DNA of 64,000 nucleotides from Lineus longissimus (GCF_910592395.1 NC_088322.1:7373431-7437430), one strand, 5' to 3'. Numbered from the stretch's first letter, positions 35,801 to 50,800 are shown. Notes: generated from the sequence alone by a model not told the origin. Numbers and translations are program-made.

Positions 35801-38800
35801 TGTCGAACCACTGACTGGTGTCATACAGCCAAACGAGTCACAGGTAAGTGCCAGGCTGGCCTTATCATTACTAGTTTTCACACCTACAGTTCTGACCGCT
35901 ACCCGTTTACACACCTGGATGGAGTAATGCAAGTTAGAGAAAGAGACCTGCCTTAAGTCTCACGCCGACTGTGGGGTTTGAACCAGAGATCTCTTTTGAT
36001 GGCAAGCGAGAGTACGAACTACTATGGCACTAGTCCTCAACAACTCCTTAGGTCACACTTTTTTAATAAGTTGGATTACGAAATTTCTGATCCAAAACCT
36101 ATGTGGGTGGGGCGGGAATGAAAAAATATATATATATTTCTCGGTCGGGGAGAAAAAAAAGTGTGTAAAAAACGGGACTTTTATTTTATTTTATTTTAAT
36201 TTTATTTAATTTAATTTTTTTTTTCTGGAAAATGACCCCTTGGGGATTCATAATCCAACAAATAAAAAAATGTGGCCTTACGTTAAACAGAAGAAGATCT
36301 CTGCAATGGCGAGAAGAATTCATCCTCAGTTGCATTTCCTTTTTCAATTCCATTTTTCACAGGCGCACACCTGGACGTTCAAACCAACCGATCAAAACAA
36401 GGTGGTCATGAAGCCAAACCTGGTCGTCTGGGGCCAAGGTCATAACGTCAACAGTTCCGGTGGAAAGAAACGCTCGTTCCCGTTGCGTGTCGTCGGCGAG
36501 GGATCGTTCGGAGAAATTCATGTAAGTTTCGATGAAAAGTCACGAAGAAAACACCAGACTATGTTATCTTTCAGTTTTATTCTTAGGTTTTCATACACAA
36601 GTGTTTTGCTTTTGATTCCTTTCTGTCTCTTTATCAAAATTCATTGCACCGTGGGTTCTTGCCAGGTCGAAGTTTGAGCCTGGGTATCCACAGACTGTTG
36701 GTTCGTGCAGTTTTTCCTTGTTCCATGTTGTTCTGCTTGTACCCGTGATTCGTTACACACAAAATGAACCTTTGACTGATTGGACGTTCCCATTGGTAGT
36801 ACCAGGGAATATGCAATGGGGACATGTCACAAGGAAACAGCCTCTGTATACGCAACCTTGGCCTCCTTCCTTTTTAGTCTTCACAGTCCTAGGAATGAGA
36901 CCGAGGTTTCTTGTATCAGGCGTCTATGCCAGGCCAAGCATAACAGTATTAAAAACACACCACCAAGTGAGAAACATGAGTAGCTTGCCTTGGACTCTAC
37001 CTCTGGAGACAGAAGGGCCGTTTAGACGACGCGAAAAAATCCGGATGCGTCCCGAATCCGGATTAATTTTTCGTCGTGTAAACGCAAAAAGATCCGGATC
37101 AATGTGGTTGCATCCGGACTAAAAAGGTACCATCGCCTTGGGTGGTTTTAATCCGGATTCATCCAGATTCGATCCGAATGCGGTCTTTTCGCCTGTCGTC
37201 TAAACGGCCCTAATGTCTCTAGGTCAATAAACCCAATTAGGCCCCATTTTTATTTATTTGTTTGACTACATGTACATGTATGAATCCCCCTGGGGTCATT
37301 TTCCGGAGAGTGGAGAAAAAAATATAAGTGTTGACGACCGTTTTTGACACTTTTTTTCTCCCCCGACCATAACGTAGAGAGAAATGAAGAAATATTTTTC
37401 CCGACGACCAATTTCAACCAATTTTTATTTCTTTGGGTCCCCTTTTTATGATCTGAGACTAAAATTGATAAAAAATAAGCATGTTTTTATTTCATTTCCC
37501 CGTCCCACCCACATAGATTTTGAGCCTGATGGAATTTTTTTTCATTCCCGCCCCACATAAGTTTGAGATTGAAGAAAAATATCTGTTTTATTTGTTTTAT
37601 TCCCGACCCACCCACATAGGTTTGGGATCGGAAGTTTCGTAATCCAACTTATTAAAAAAGTGTGGCCTTAGCGCGTGACCACCATTGTGGCTCGTAAAAA
37701 CTGTCTATCACCCTGGAGTAGGGAACTCCCTGGAGAATAACACCACTAAATTCAGAGGAGACGCTGAAGCAGAAGAAGACTTTCTACGCATTTTGGTTTC
37801 TTTTTCTAAGTTGCTTCTTCACCCGATTCCCTTGCAGGCCGTTAGACCTTCATCCATGCATGTTCGAGACGATGGAAGTCTGGACTGGACACAGGTCACG
37901 CAGCACACTTTTCGTTTGATTTGTTTTTTGCACAGATTGATTTGTCGAAACTGAGCTGAGCACTATTGATTGGTTAACAAAAGTTTATTTCAGCGGGATT
38001 GTAATACGAAGGTGGCATTTCATACCAGAAGAGAATACTTCCCTGTTAGAACTACATGTATAACTAAGAACAACGTCTTCAAACTGGCTACTAAGAGATG
38101 GATTTTTAGACCTAACAACCTGCACTCGTTATTTGATATTTTCTTATTTCTTGCACGCCTGTGATAACCAAATTTCAGGTTCCGTTCTAAAAAATGACAA
38201 AGCTGAAATATACCGAGTTTTTGTGTTTTGGGCGCATGGTGATGGTTGAATTGTGTTCTAGTCTACTCCATATTTTCTCATTCGCTTTATTAAAATACTC
38301 CAGATGCCTCATAACCAATCTGAATGGCCTATAGTGGGGCACCCCTCTCATAAAATGAAAATCAAAAGTTCGAGCCCCGTTTCCAAGCTCTTTCCAATGC
38401 GGCCAGTTGGTTACCGGCCGACAAGTCGTTCAATGTGAAATACACCTTCAGATGGGTGCCTGGCATTAGAGATAGGAGTTTGGTAGTGAAGAGTGTCTTA
38501 TGAGCCGAATCTAGCTGGTCCTTTTGTGAGGGACGACAGTAGAATGAATGTATACTTTATAGAGCAGCAGTCAAATTATTCTTGGCAAACTTCTCTTCTA
38601 ACAGATAAATACCTGGCCAAGGTGCATATATTCTAATGTTCTTACTGCGTTTAAGGGTTGGACATAGGTACTGTCATTTTGGCTAGAACTTGAAATCCTG
38701 AAGCAATTATTAGAAATCCTCCAAAATGAATTGAGAATGCCAATTTCAAGGGCAGGAGTCTGTTCTTTGTTTTCCAGAGAGCAGCCTCTCAGGTTTTCAA

Positions 38801-41800
38801 TTGGCATCCACTTTAATTTGAAGAAATTCTAATCGCTTTACGGTTTCAAATTCTAGTACTTGCCAAAATGGCGGTGGGTCCACCCTTATCCTTTGAAAAA
38901 CCCTGTTCACATAACGCATTCTTTCCATTTCTAGGCTGAGGAATCATTCATCGACTTTGGTAATGTTGTGGTCGGTAGCTCGGTGTCAAAGATGTTTACA
39001 ATCTACAACAACAGTCCGTGTAATCTCTACTACCGGCTCCAGTTAGACCAAGTTATCGACGGACCATACCCCGAGGAACAAGTTCGTGACGATCCTATAG
39101 GTAAGTCTGTCAACCAATTGTGGAACAGTAGAACCTCTCTATCATTCTATTACAGTCACCCTTGGGACTGACTAGTCTGTCAACCAATTGTGGAACAGTA
39201 GAACCTCTCTATCATTCTATTATAGTCACCCTTGGGACTGACTAGTCTGTCAACCAATTGTGGAACAGTAGAACCTCTCTATTATTCTATTATAGTCACC
39301 CTTGGGACTGACTAGTCTGTCAACCAATTGTGGATCAGTAGAACCTCTCTATAATTCTATTATAGTCACCCTTGGGACTGACTAGTCTGTCAACCAATTG
39401 TGGAACAGTAGAACCTCTCTATAATTCTATTATAGTCACCTTTGGGACTGACTAGTCTGTCAACCAATTGTGGAACAGTAGAACCTCTCTATTATTCTAT
39501 TATAGTCACCCTTGGGACTGACTAGTCTGTCAACCAATTGTGGAACAGTAGAACCTCTCTATTATTCTATTATAGTCACCCTTGGGACTGACTAGTCTGT
39601 CAACCAATTGTGGAACAGTAGAACCTCTCTATTATTCTATTATAGTCACCCTTGGGACTGACTAGTCTGTCAACCAATTGTGGAACAGTAGAACCTCTCT
39701 ATAATTCTATTATAGTCACCCTTGGGACTGACTAGTCTGTCAACCAATTGTGTAATAGTAGAACCTCTCTATTGTCCTGTTATAGTCACCCTTGGGACTA
39801 TTATTCTATTATAGTCACCCTTGGGACTGACTAGTCTGTCAACCAATTGTGGAACAGTAGAACCTCTCTATAATTCTATTATAGTCACCCTTGGGACTGA
39901 CTAGTCTGTCAACCAATTGTGTAATAGTAGAACCTCTCTATTGTCCTGTTATAGTCACCCTTGGGACTATTATTCTATTATAGTCACCCTTGGGACTGAC
40001 TAGTCTGTCAACCAATTGTGGAACAGTAGAACCTCTCTATTATTCTATTATAGTCACCCTTGGGACTATTATTCTATTATAGTCACCCTTGGGACTGACT
40101 AGTCTGTCAACCAATTGTGGAACAGTAGAACCTCTCTATTATTCTATTATAGTCACCCTTGGGACTGACTAGTCTGTCAACCAATTGTGGAACAGTAGAA
40201 CCTCTCTATTATTCTATTATAGTCACCCTTGGGACTGACTAGTCTGTCAACCAATTGTGGAACAGTAGAACCTCTCTATTATTCTATTATAGTCACCTTT
40301 GGGACTGACTAGTATGCCTACTGTCTTTGGAGATGTGATATGATTAGAAAGGCCTTTAATTGAATGGAAACAACCAATTAATGAACAAAACTAGGTGTCT
40401 TTTAAAAGAGGATGTCCTTATTAGAGCAGTCTCTGCTAAAGGGAGATTCCACTTTGCTTGTTTTCAGAAATAAGAGGTTGATTTTGATCACTTGTCGTTT
40501 CAGCTCTTGAACTTGAGGAAACACAGGGGATGCTGCCGGCACGGTCCAAGGCCACCATCCACGCCACCGTTCGTCCAATGAGGAGAGTTTTCTATCAGTT
40601 TGCCATATCTTACCAGTTGCTCTCACCTGAAGGTAAGTCGCCAAACTAAAAATACAAGCCTATGTCTATAGACGAAAAGGGTTTTTAAAATACACCAGAA
40701 AGAGAAATTCTCTATGTAAATCAGGCCTACAATTTGAAAGTGTACAAAGGAATTTTGCACCATAACAGAGTCCCTTAAAGGTGGGCTATAGGCAGGAGCA
40801 GAGGGGCTACTTTGGCCATCTTCAGGTGGCTAATATACACAATAAGGGCCCTTGGTCATCTCAGATTCAGCACTAAATATATTCCTCATACAAGCATGAA
40901 TGAATCATTTCGACGTATTGTGAGATGTGAGAGACCCCTATTGGCGACTTCGTGTAACTTTATTTTGCTTGCCTAGCTACTGCCTATATTGTCGCTTTAA
41001 CGTAAGAAACTGGTGACGTTGCTGACAGTCACCACCTTGTTCGATCTGGTCGTTTAAGGGAATCCTTGATAATGATAGGTGTGTCTTTCAGTTCTCAAGT
41101 TTTTTCCCGATTCTACATTTGGTAGTTTTGCTCTGGTGGTTCACCAGTTCACAAACTTTCTACGAAGTTTCTTGTTTCTATTTTAGGTAAGAGGACTGCT
41201 GCCGAGCCACAGCATCTATGTCACATCCTGACGACCGGCGTATTCCCGACGATGGCAATCACAGATGCTCGTTGCCATGGCAGCGCTAGTGGTATCAGCA
41301 AGAAACAGCTGTGGGGCTTGTTTTCCTTGGACAGTTTCAACGTTTGTCTCGATGCTGACCCGTCGTCTGCTGAACTCATGTATTCTGTCCAGACGAGACA
41401 CAGGTAAGTGAACACGAGACATGTTTATGTTGACCAGTTTAAACTGCTGAACCTGCTGAACTGAAAATCCAGATGACAGCACCAGTACTAAAAGGTACAC
41501 TTCCAGTGCATTTTCCATTAAAATTAAGTTTTGTTGATTTTCTCCCTAAAAACTCATCGAAATAGAATTAAGGACCAATAAAACAAAATTTTTGGTGCTA
41601 TTTCCCAACGTAGAGTAATTAAGGGATGGAATATTCAATAATCATTGACTTGGAAATGGCTTTCTCATTACAATCATGGTCCACTTGCCTGCAGGGCCCC
41701 CTATTGGCAGGTTTTGTTGTGCAGGTCCCTCATTAACAACCCTCCCTGGGTTGATTAAGTGCGGGGAAGGGCACAGTGACCCTCCGGAAGTCTCCGAAAA

Positions 41801-44800
41801 ATGTCTTTTTTTCATGCAGATAGGGCCAAAAAGTGATATTCGAAAATCCGAAAAGTTGCATGTGGCCCTGCTTCATTTCATCCTCTTTCTTCTAGCCATA
41901 AACGCCGCCCTCCAGTCTACACCCGTGCGATCCTCGACTTCAACTTCAGTGCCGCCCCGATGGAGAGCGAGCCCTGCGTCGTCCACCTGATGTTTGAGAA
42001 TACGGGCGCCGTCCCCGTCGAGTGGAACTTCATGTTCCCTTCGGATCTGCAACTCGAGCTGGAGTATTGGGCGGAGACCGGGGAATACGATGATGATGAA
42101 TTACACGAGGTAAGTTATTGTTGGCACCCACGGATCCAAGGGCATCAGATACACGGCCCCTAATTCTTGAAAAAGCTTGTAAATTGACCGCGAAATTTTG
42201 AACACACCATGAATTTTAATGGGAAATGCAGTGCAGTCTTTTTCCGGTTCCTTGATCTACCCCTGGTATTGGTATTGTCGTATACTTATAATTAAAAAAA
42301 ATTGAGTTTTACCTCTGCATTGCTCTTGGGAATGTATACGTTTTCTAGTAAATGCTTTTACTATGGTTTTCTACAGAGATGGCTAGTGTAAATGTACATA
42401 AAGTTTAAAGTAAAAGCATTTACTAGTCTTTTATAAATATCAGCAAATGGGTGATATGAATAAAGACTAGCAAATGCTTTTACTTCAATTTTGTACAGAA
42501 AGGCCTAGTGTAAATGTACATTGAGTTTAAAGTAAAAGCATTTACTAGTCTTTTATAACTATCAGCAATTGAATATCTCCAGTTTGGCAAGCGGTGTATA
42601 AAGTTTGAGCCACTTTAGATTTGGCATATGTGACTCGCTCTACCAAAACAAGGCGCTTGTCGCATCTGAACTTGACAGGTTAATACGGACTTGTTGTACA
42701 TTTCCCTATTGTAGACCTTTTGTGAAATGTGACCAAATCAGTTTGTAATAGATTTCACAAAAGGTCTACAATAGGGAAATGAACAACAAGTCCGCATCAA
42801 CCTGTCAAGTTCAGATGCGACAAGCGCCTAGTTTTGGTAGAGCGAGTCACATATATAGTCCATCATCTAATCCCAATTTTTCAGATGAAGGTCATGGATA
42901 ACAACCTATTCGACGTCAGCCCGAAAAGGGGTTCGATGCAACCTGGTGAATGCAAGACGGTCACGTTCACGTATCGCCACATCATGCCGGGAACAGACAG
43001 ACTACCAGTCTTGCTCAAGCTCAACCGTGGCAGGGAAATACTGGTAAGTATTATTGTTTTAGTAAATCAAAAACTCAAGCAGGGAACACTACTGAGTCAA
43101 ATTTGTTGCCAAAAATAAGCCCTAGGCCTGGTTAACTTAAAGAGTAACTCGTGTCATTTCACCATATAATGTTTTAGCTGTTTTTGACAAATGACTACGT
43201 CACTTTCTCATAAATCGGTAAGGTTTTCGAATCGAAATGCACATTTTCTAGAATTTGATGGTTTAATCCCGCCCGGACAGCTCGCTTCGATGCCGTTTTC
43301 GTTGATGACGTCACAACATGAACATTTTCGCGGTCGCGGTGGTTTACATTCAGCGATTAAATCTAATCAAAAATGGAAAATTTGAGCTTTACATTTGTGA
43401 TCAACAATTAAAAACGGACGAATTTCCACAAAGTTGTAAATCACATCATAGTATCACTTTAACTTGGCTTATCTCCTTCCGTTAAGCCCTTTAGAGTTAA
43501 CACCAAGTTAAGTTATTAAATGCAAACATTAGTGACAAACTTGTTTTGAGCAACCAGACCCCGGGTGGAAAAACATTTGAAGAAAAGGTGGTCATGTCCA
43601 GACCTCGAATGTAAAAATTATTAGGGCAGCTATTTTAGAGCCATTTTGACCTTGGGGAGTGAGAAATGTGAGAGGAGATAGGAAAGGGCATGAAGGCCAT
43701 TTTGTAGGGGACCGACTGCCATGGCAGTGGTTAAAGTCGAGACCTACATCCCTCGAGGATCTAAGTTTCTACACTCCTGGTTTATGTAATGGGGGCATTG
43801 TCTATAGCCCTAGCTGATGCCAAGAAGACAAAACATCACGGATCCACTGAAGACTTTGCAACTGAGGTTGACAATACGGTGATGGAACCAAAAGCAAGCT
43901 GAGAGGACACGATTGAAGGATCGTCAACCGACACCAGATAGAAATTGTTTCACTGAAGTTGCTGCGGAGGGCGCATAAGGGAGGGGGCCATAGCTCTTGA
44001 CAGAACCATCACCATCTCTCACCACCATCTCTCTCACCACCATCTCTCTCACAACGGTAACAGTTAATTGTCTAACAAATATTTTTTCATATTTTTTGAC
44101 GTTATTTATTCATTTGTTCAAAACATTTTGTCAGCAGACGACACTGTTTATAGAAGGCCTAAATGACAACATCAGTGGAGCTCTTTTGTATTTCTTTGTT
44201 CTCTTGATATGTTTTAGATCAACTTCATCGGTGTGACTGTTGAGCCCGAGAGGCAGTACATCCACTTCTCGAACAACAAGCACATGTTCTCCCCCGTCCC
44301 CATCGGCGAGCAAAACAACCCGAAACAGATCTACGAACTTTACAACGGCGGCGCCCAGGCGCTCAAATACGAGATCGACACCACGCCGTTGGAGTACATG
44401 ACGTATGAGAACTTCGATCATCCGATATTTGAATGCTTGAATCCAGTCGGTGAGATTCTGCCCGGTAGGACTGCTGCTGTGGAATGGAAGTTTTCACCTC
44501 TTGAGGCAAAGACTTACATGGTAAGTGAGTCAGTTGTACCAATGGGTGAAATTGACAAAGACTTCAAGTTGTCACCGGGACAGTATGAACTCTATGTAAC
44601 CCACACCTAAGGCCGAAGTTACATAGACCTCATTCGTTCATTTCCCAGGACTCATTTTCCCCTTTTGCTTTTGTTCCCCTGTAAAAGCACGGCCTTGTGG
44701 CGTGCATTCACCGAGGAATGAAAGAAAAACCCAGAAAGTGACTCATGGTAAATGAACGAATGAGGCCTATGTAACTTCGGCCTAAAGGGTCTCCTTCCAG

Positions 44801-47800
44801 AAGGCGGACACTGATTTACTTCAGCCTGGACTACTTTGAGCTGATGACGTTATCTGAAACATTTTAAGGGAAAGTTGGTCAAGAATACTGTCTGTTGGTC
44901 TCCTCCCAACACCTGGCTGTTGGTCCCCTCCCAACCTCTGGCTGTGAGGAGGATAGAAATGGCAGCTTCGTAGTGGATGTAAGAAAAAAAGTTGCACCAC
45001 ACTTTTGTAATAAGATGATATGATAAGATCGCTTGACTTCTCATTCTGAACTTCCAGGTCGATGTCCCCATCAAGATCCACAACGGCGAGACGGCCCTGA
45101 TCACCTTCACTGGTATCGGCTTCGACAAGAGGGTCATGGGAGATGCGATTCCCGTCACGGAACAACATGACCTGAGTGGAGTCCCCGGGGTCCAGAGCGT
45201 CCCGGTCCCCGGCCAGCAAGCCTTCCTGTCGCTCGAGCGCATCGCGTTTGGCAACATGCCGCTGTTCTGTCGTAGTCGCCAGATTGTCTTCGTGATTAAC
45301 CGGTCGATGACGAACACGGTTTCTTTCTCTTGGCATACGACGTCGAAGAAGGATACGCAGGTTAGTGGAGGGGAGAGGGTGTAATTGATTGTTTGAAATT
45401 ATTTCAGCGTCGTTGTGACGTTTGGCAGTGCTGATGATGTGCATTCATTGAAACAAGGTTGCCATGTCTACAAAAATAAAATGCAGGCAAATTTGTGCAG
45501 TCTACAGTATTGTGAAAAACATGCTGTTCTTCTATGATACTAAAAAGAAAGATGCCAAAGTTACATTTATTTCCCATGCAGTTGTTGGTAGCATTCTAGG
45601 CCATTTTGTACGTGGAGTGTATTTCTGATGAAAGTGTTTTTTTCTCAATCTATCTTTGCACATTGCTTGCTTTCCAGTACATACAGATAAGTCCGATTTC
45701 CGGTGTGCTGAAGCCAGGCGAGTCTAGATTCTGCAAGGTGACCTTCACCGCCTGGGACGTAGCATCGTTCTACGACCTTGACCTGATCTGCGAGGTCACA
45801 GACGAAACAGAGATGAGCAACTACCGCAAGAGATTAAACGACTGGGAAAACGAAAAAGAGAGGCAAAAATACGAGTTCACGATCACGGAGAAAGACCCGC
45901 ACGCGGACGAATATTACCCACAATACCATCCAGAGGAGGTGAGTTCTAACGGCACAGCGTCTCGGTCGGCGAGCACTGTTCATTCACGTGAGACGAGTGC
46001 GAGTGGCGGGTCACGTGACATCAGGACTGCGGAAACGACGGGTAAAGCTAGCGACCAACTGGTGATGGTATGGGACCAGGTAAGTGAGGCTAAACATCGT
46101 ATTCTGTTTCACGCTGAAGCACAGCGCACACGGGCGACTTAATTGAGAGCGACAGTCTTGGGAACACTTAAGTGCCTCTCGTCTGAGTAGTTTATGAGTA
46201 CCGATACTCTTCTTTACGGATCAGCGATCCCAACTTTTGGACACTCTCATTTTTGTCGTTTGTGTGCGCAGAGCTTGCCCTGCATGCTTACCCACCTGAT
46301 GCCTTAAAAGTACTTCTTAGTCAAAATTACTTTTAGTACAGAACTGTCAGAATAAACAAAAAATTATATGTATACGTTTTGGAAATTTTATTTAACTGCT
46401 ACTTTTATTGGCTGACACTTCGAAAAGAATCAACCTTGTAAAAATACTTTTGTAAACATTTTTTATAGAATTTAACAGAAGATTTCAAAAAGCAAATTTA
46501 CCGTTCCTTGTACTTTTCGAAAAAAAAATTTAAAATGTTACTTTTATTGGCTGACACTTCGGAAATAAACCTCGTAAAAATATCTTTGTAAAAAAATTTG
46601 ATAGAATTTAAAAGAAGAATTCAAAAAGCTAATTTTTCCGTTCCTGGTACATGTACCACCAGTATTTCACTTTGTTTGAAGCTGTTTATAGAGGTTCTTC
46701 ACTGACGTCACATGATGACGTTACCAATTGTTTTGCACTGCCGTATTGGCCGTTACACGTGGTCACGACGTAAAGGAAATGCATTGGCAGGTGGCCGTCA
46801 AAACGTCACGTCGTGACGTCACGTGAAGAACCCCTATAGTTGGTTTTTACACATTTTATTCACTATTTAGCTTTAATGCTTTTACACATGCATTCACTGC
46901 TTAGCACAATCAGATAAAACACTGCCGCTTAACTTGTCACTGAATTACATATTGAGAAACATGTACATTACGTTTATAAGTCGTGGAGTTAAATTAAACG
47001 GGTTAAAGTTGCTCAAAGCTCTTCACATTATTATCCCAAGCTATTAGCATTTCCCTGTACATTCGTGATTCAAGCTCTAATCTCTTGGAGTAATGTAGAT
47101 TTAAGCTGCATGCAACTATTCAGCGCTCAGGCTGAACATTTATATTTTGCCATCTCGGTACCCATTTTATACTTATTGGTGGAAAAATTTAAGTCGGGTC
47201 AAGTGTCCTGCCCAAGGACACAGAAATAAAGGGTTCATTGACAAAAATGGATAAGTCCTACTCCTATGCATTAACCCATATGACTTAGGTCATTTCGCCT
47301 TGCATCTCTTCAAATTAAAGTGGTCATTCGGATAGGTGAACCCACAACCTCCTGATAATGAGCCCTCCACTCTAAGCACTGTGCCACTGATCTTTCCCCA
47401 TGCTCTTCCTAATTTTGCTGGCATGGTTCTTTTCTTAAGGCTGTTCTCCAGTCCCACTCAGAAGAATGGCATTGTGAATGTGATTTTTTTTAAACTATCA
47501 TAATTAAACTAGTCATTATATTGATAGAAATCTTCAGCTACACCCAGAAAACACGAAAACTTTCCTTCACAATAATAAAATCCTGTCCACATCCTCCACA
47601 TAATAATTATTAATTCACATTCAGTGTTTAATGTTATTGTTGAACTTCAAAGTGATTCTTACGTTACTGGTATAATGCATTCATCTGTATCGGATGTATC
47701 ATTAGTCCAGTTTGAAACCACGGAAATGGCACTAATTGCATTGAAGGAGTTCATGGGATTAAATGTGTCAAAGCTGTGACTTATTTTGTTAAGCTAATTA

Positions 47801-50800
47801 GTCCACATTTTTTTATTTGTTGGATTACGAATCCCCCTGGGGTCATTTTCCGGAAAGTGGGGAAAAAAAAGAAGGCCCGACAACTGTTTTTGACACACTT
47901 TTTAAAAAATACGTTCACCTTTTTGACAAACGCGTATCACTGCATTTTCTAGTTGGGCCTCGCCTAGTGGCCTGTTACTTTTTTGGAAACTCGCCGGTAA
48001 TTTTTCCTCCTAAACTTTTTCTCATGGTGGAATGAGTGCAGTGAAACCGAATATCTTTGCTTAGTCTCCTTTTTAATAATTGTGTAGTCAAGTTTGGACT
48101 AATACCCAGACCGGAGCTCAGCCTGATTTTAAATTAGACTTGCTTCGGCACTGCTTCGATCACTGCAGGTAAGAAAGCATTGGGACGAAATTTTTTAAGG
48201 CAAGAATCTCAGAACAGGCTCAAAACGTTATTTGGCCATGATAAAAACGCTCACAGTGAACCAAGCACCTCTGGCCCTAGGCGGTTAACACTTTCTTGGG
48301 TGGACCGATACCCTCCCTCTTCAGACCCAAAAAGGAAATAATTAATCAGAGATAGCTGCTTGTGGACATGAGGTTTTTTTCGATTTATATAGCTTCCCCA
48401 AGACCAGTGCTTCCTAGAACAGTAGAGAAAATCAAGCTACATAGGCCCTACTTTATTCTATTTTTTTGGTTGAAAAAGAACAAAAAAATTACCCGCTTTA
48501 CAGCACCCTGACCTCTCCCCCGAAACATTCCCGGATTCAGATGTGTGTTTTAGCAAAGAAATAGTTACAGTTCCCAACACCTGGTTTAATGTTGAGGGGG
48601 TTTTGGTCCACGTAGATATATGAGGTTTAGCCATAAAAGTGTTTAACACTTAGCAAAGTGACCATTGTTTGGCCCAGTAACAGACCCCTACTACATGAAC
48701 AAGTAGGAGCAAAAGGACCATGATTTTTTTCAAAACCGTTTTAGGGGACTTTGGCACTAAGCTGCTGTGAGCATTTTCATCTATCAACATTTAGAGTCGT
48801 TTCTGAGCTTCTGTCCCATGTATTAGTCTAGATGTGCTTGTCATATGGTAGTGGGCTTTATAATGAAATAAACAAAGGCACTTCCCCAAGCTAAAAGCTG
48901 TCAATTTCACCAAGGTAAGCCTTCAAGCATACTCACACACCCCACACGCACCATTTTATGTTCTTGCACCTGCACTAAATAAAGTGGAACCTCCCTTAGG
49001 GGACACCTCTCTAATAAGGACACCCTTTCTATTAAAGACACCAGTTTTGCTCCAGAATTGGTTGTTTCTATTCAACTCGACCTCTCTAATCAGGACACCC
49101 AATATTATGGACAGCTCTTGTCAGTCCTGAGAGTGTCCTTAATAGAGAGATGCTACAGTATGTAAATGAGGTTTTGGTTTTTGCATAATGTTAATATCTA
49201 CATAATATAGTGGAAAGTTTTGCACTTTTTAAGTTCACGGTTAATGTGATGCATTTTTAAAAATTTGCAAAAAAGTTAGGAGAACAAAAGGCTCGGAAAT
49301 ATTTCATGATTTAAATATTTTGGGCAATACAAGGGCCTTTTAAAATCATGACTTGGAAAAAAACATAAATGTGTTTAAGTTAACATTTTAGTTTCAAAAC
49401 AGTAATATTAAATATTTAAGTTTCCTTTGGTCATCCCCCCCCCCCATGTTTCTCAGTTTTTCAGATTTTCTCAGTTGATTTGCTAATTTGAAATACTCCG
49501 TCACTTTTGCTTGAGAATTTTCTGACCTGATCCTTTAAATCTAGGAACGTCCACCAAGTGGTCGACTGCAGGCGCTCGAATTCATCCAAGCCGTGAAACG
49601 CGATGGCGACATGCCACGCTACAAAACGCTTCCACCAATCAAGAACCTCTCCGTCGACGCCACGAAACATTTGGCGACGTTCCAGAAATTCATCGAGGAC
49701 GACCTGTGGGAGAAGCCGGAACCACCGCGCCCGTTCTTGCTGCATCTTGGCGTGACGGCACGGACTCATCAGGTCACCGACTTCCAGACCAATTTCCCTG
49801 AGGAGTATCACAGGTACTACGTGGATAGGTAAGGCTTCATTTAACTGCCCTATCATATCCTCCGACTCCTAGTATTGCAATTAGATTAAAATGACCAATA
49901 AAATATTTAGTTGAGAGCTAAGTGTCAACTGGGATATATCATTAGGTTTACAAAGAACAATATTTGGTGATTTGTAATATAACGTAGAAGGAAATTGAAA
50001 ACCTCAGAGGAGACCAAAGTTGTCTCGAGAGTCGCCCTCTCTTCACATGAGTATACCGGGACTGACTGAGAATAAAACCTGGGCCCGGTTGTTAGAAAGC
50101 ATGTAGTAAGCTCATAACATCATGTGGACATGTTGTTTAATGTACATCAATGCACATGCAACAACAACATGTCAACATGATGTTATGTACATGTACATCA
50201 ATGCACATGTAACAACAACATGTCAACATGATGTTATGTACATGTACATCAAAGCACATGTAACAACATATCAACATGATGTTATGTACATGTACATCAA
50301 AGCACATGTAACAACAACATATCAACATGATGTTATGTACATGTACATCAATGCACATGTAACAACAACATATCAACATGATATTAGGTACATCAATGCA
50401 CATGTAACAACAACATGTCAACATGATGTTATGTACATGTACATCAATGCACATGTAACAACAACATGTCAACATGATGTTATGAGCTAACAATTTATAA
50501 CATGCTATCTAACAACCGGAGCCTGGGGCCTCCAAGGTGACAGGCGTTGATGTTTCCAATTTCCACTCGGACTGCCCAGCAGTGCAATTACGGCCTTCTT
50601 CAAGGTGAACCTTGACACCAATCACGACAAACGCAATGTTACGGCAAACTTTTGGATATTGAAAATCGCTTTTAAGAACAACAGTGTTTAAACCAGGTGT
50701 GCACAAACTGGACTAATTATGGACGATTTATTTGTTGTTTTATAATCAAAGTCTTTTGTAGATTTTTGGTTAACTCTTGTATTTTTTTATACGTGTAGGT

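Noticed and set aside
39105-40311. CRISPR-like periodic repeats (also 6641-7722 and 57600-61766)
   Set aside because: Units are contiguous without unique spacers, in an animal genome; these are tandem repeats.
44821-45444. 207- and 155-codon ORFs on the - strand
   Set aside because: Antisense shadow of CFAP65 exon 27, with codon composition explained by that exon.
50122-50493. 122- and 118-codon ORFs on opposite strands
   Set aside because: By-products of the 51-bp repeat, whose length is a multiple of three.
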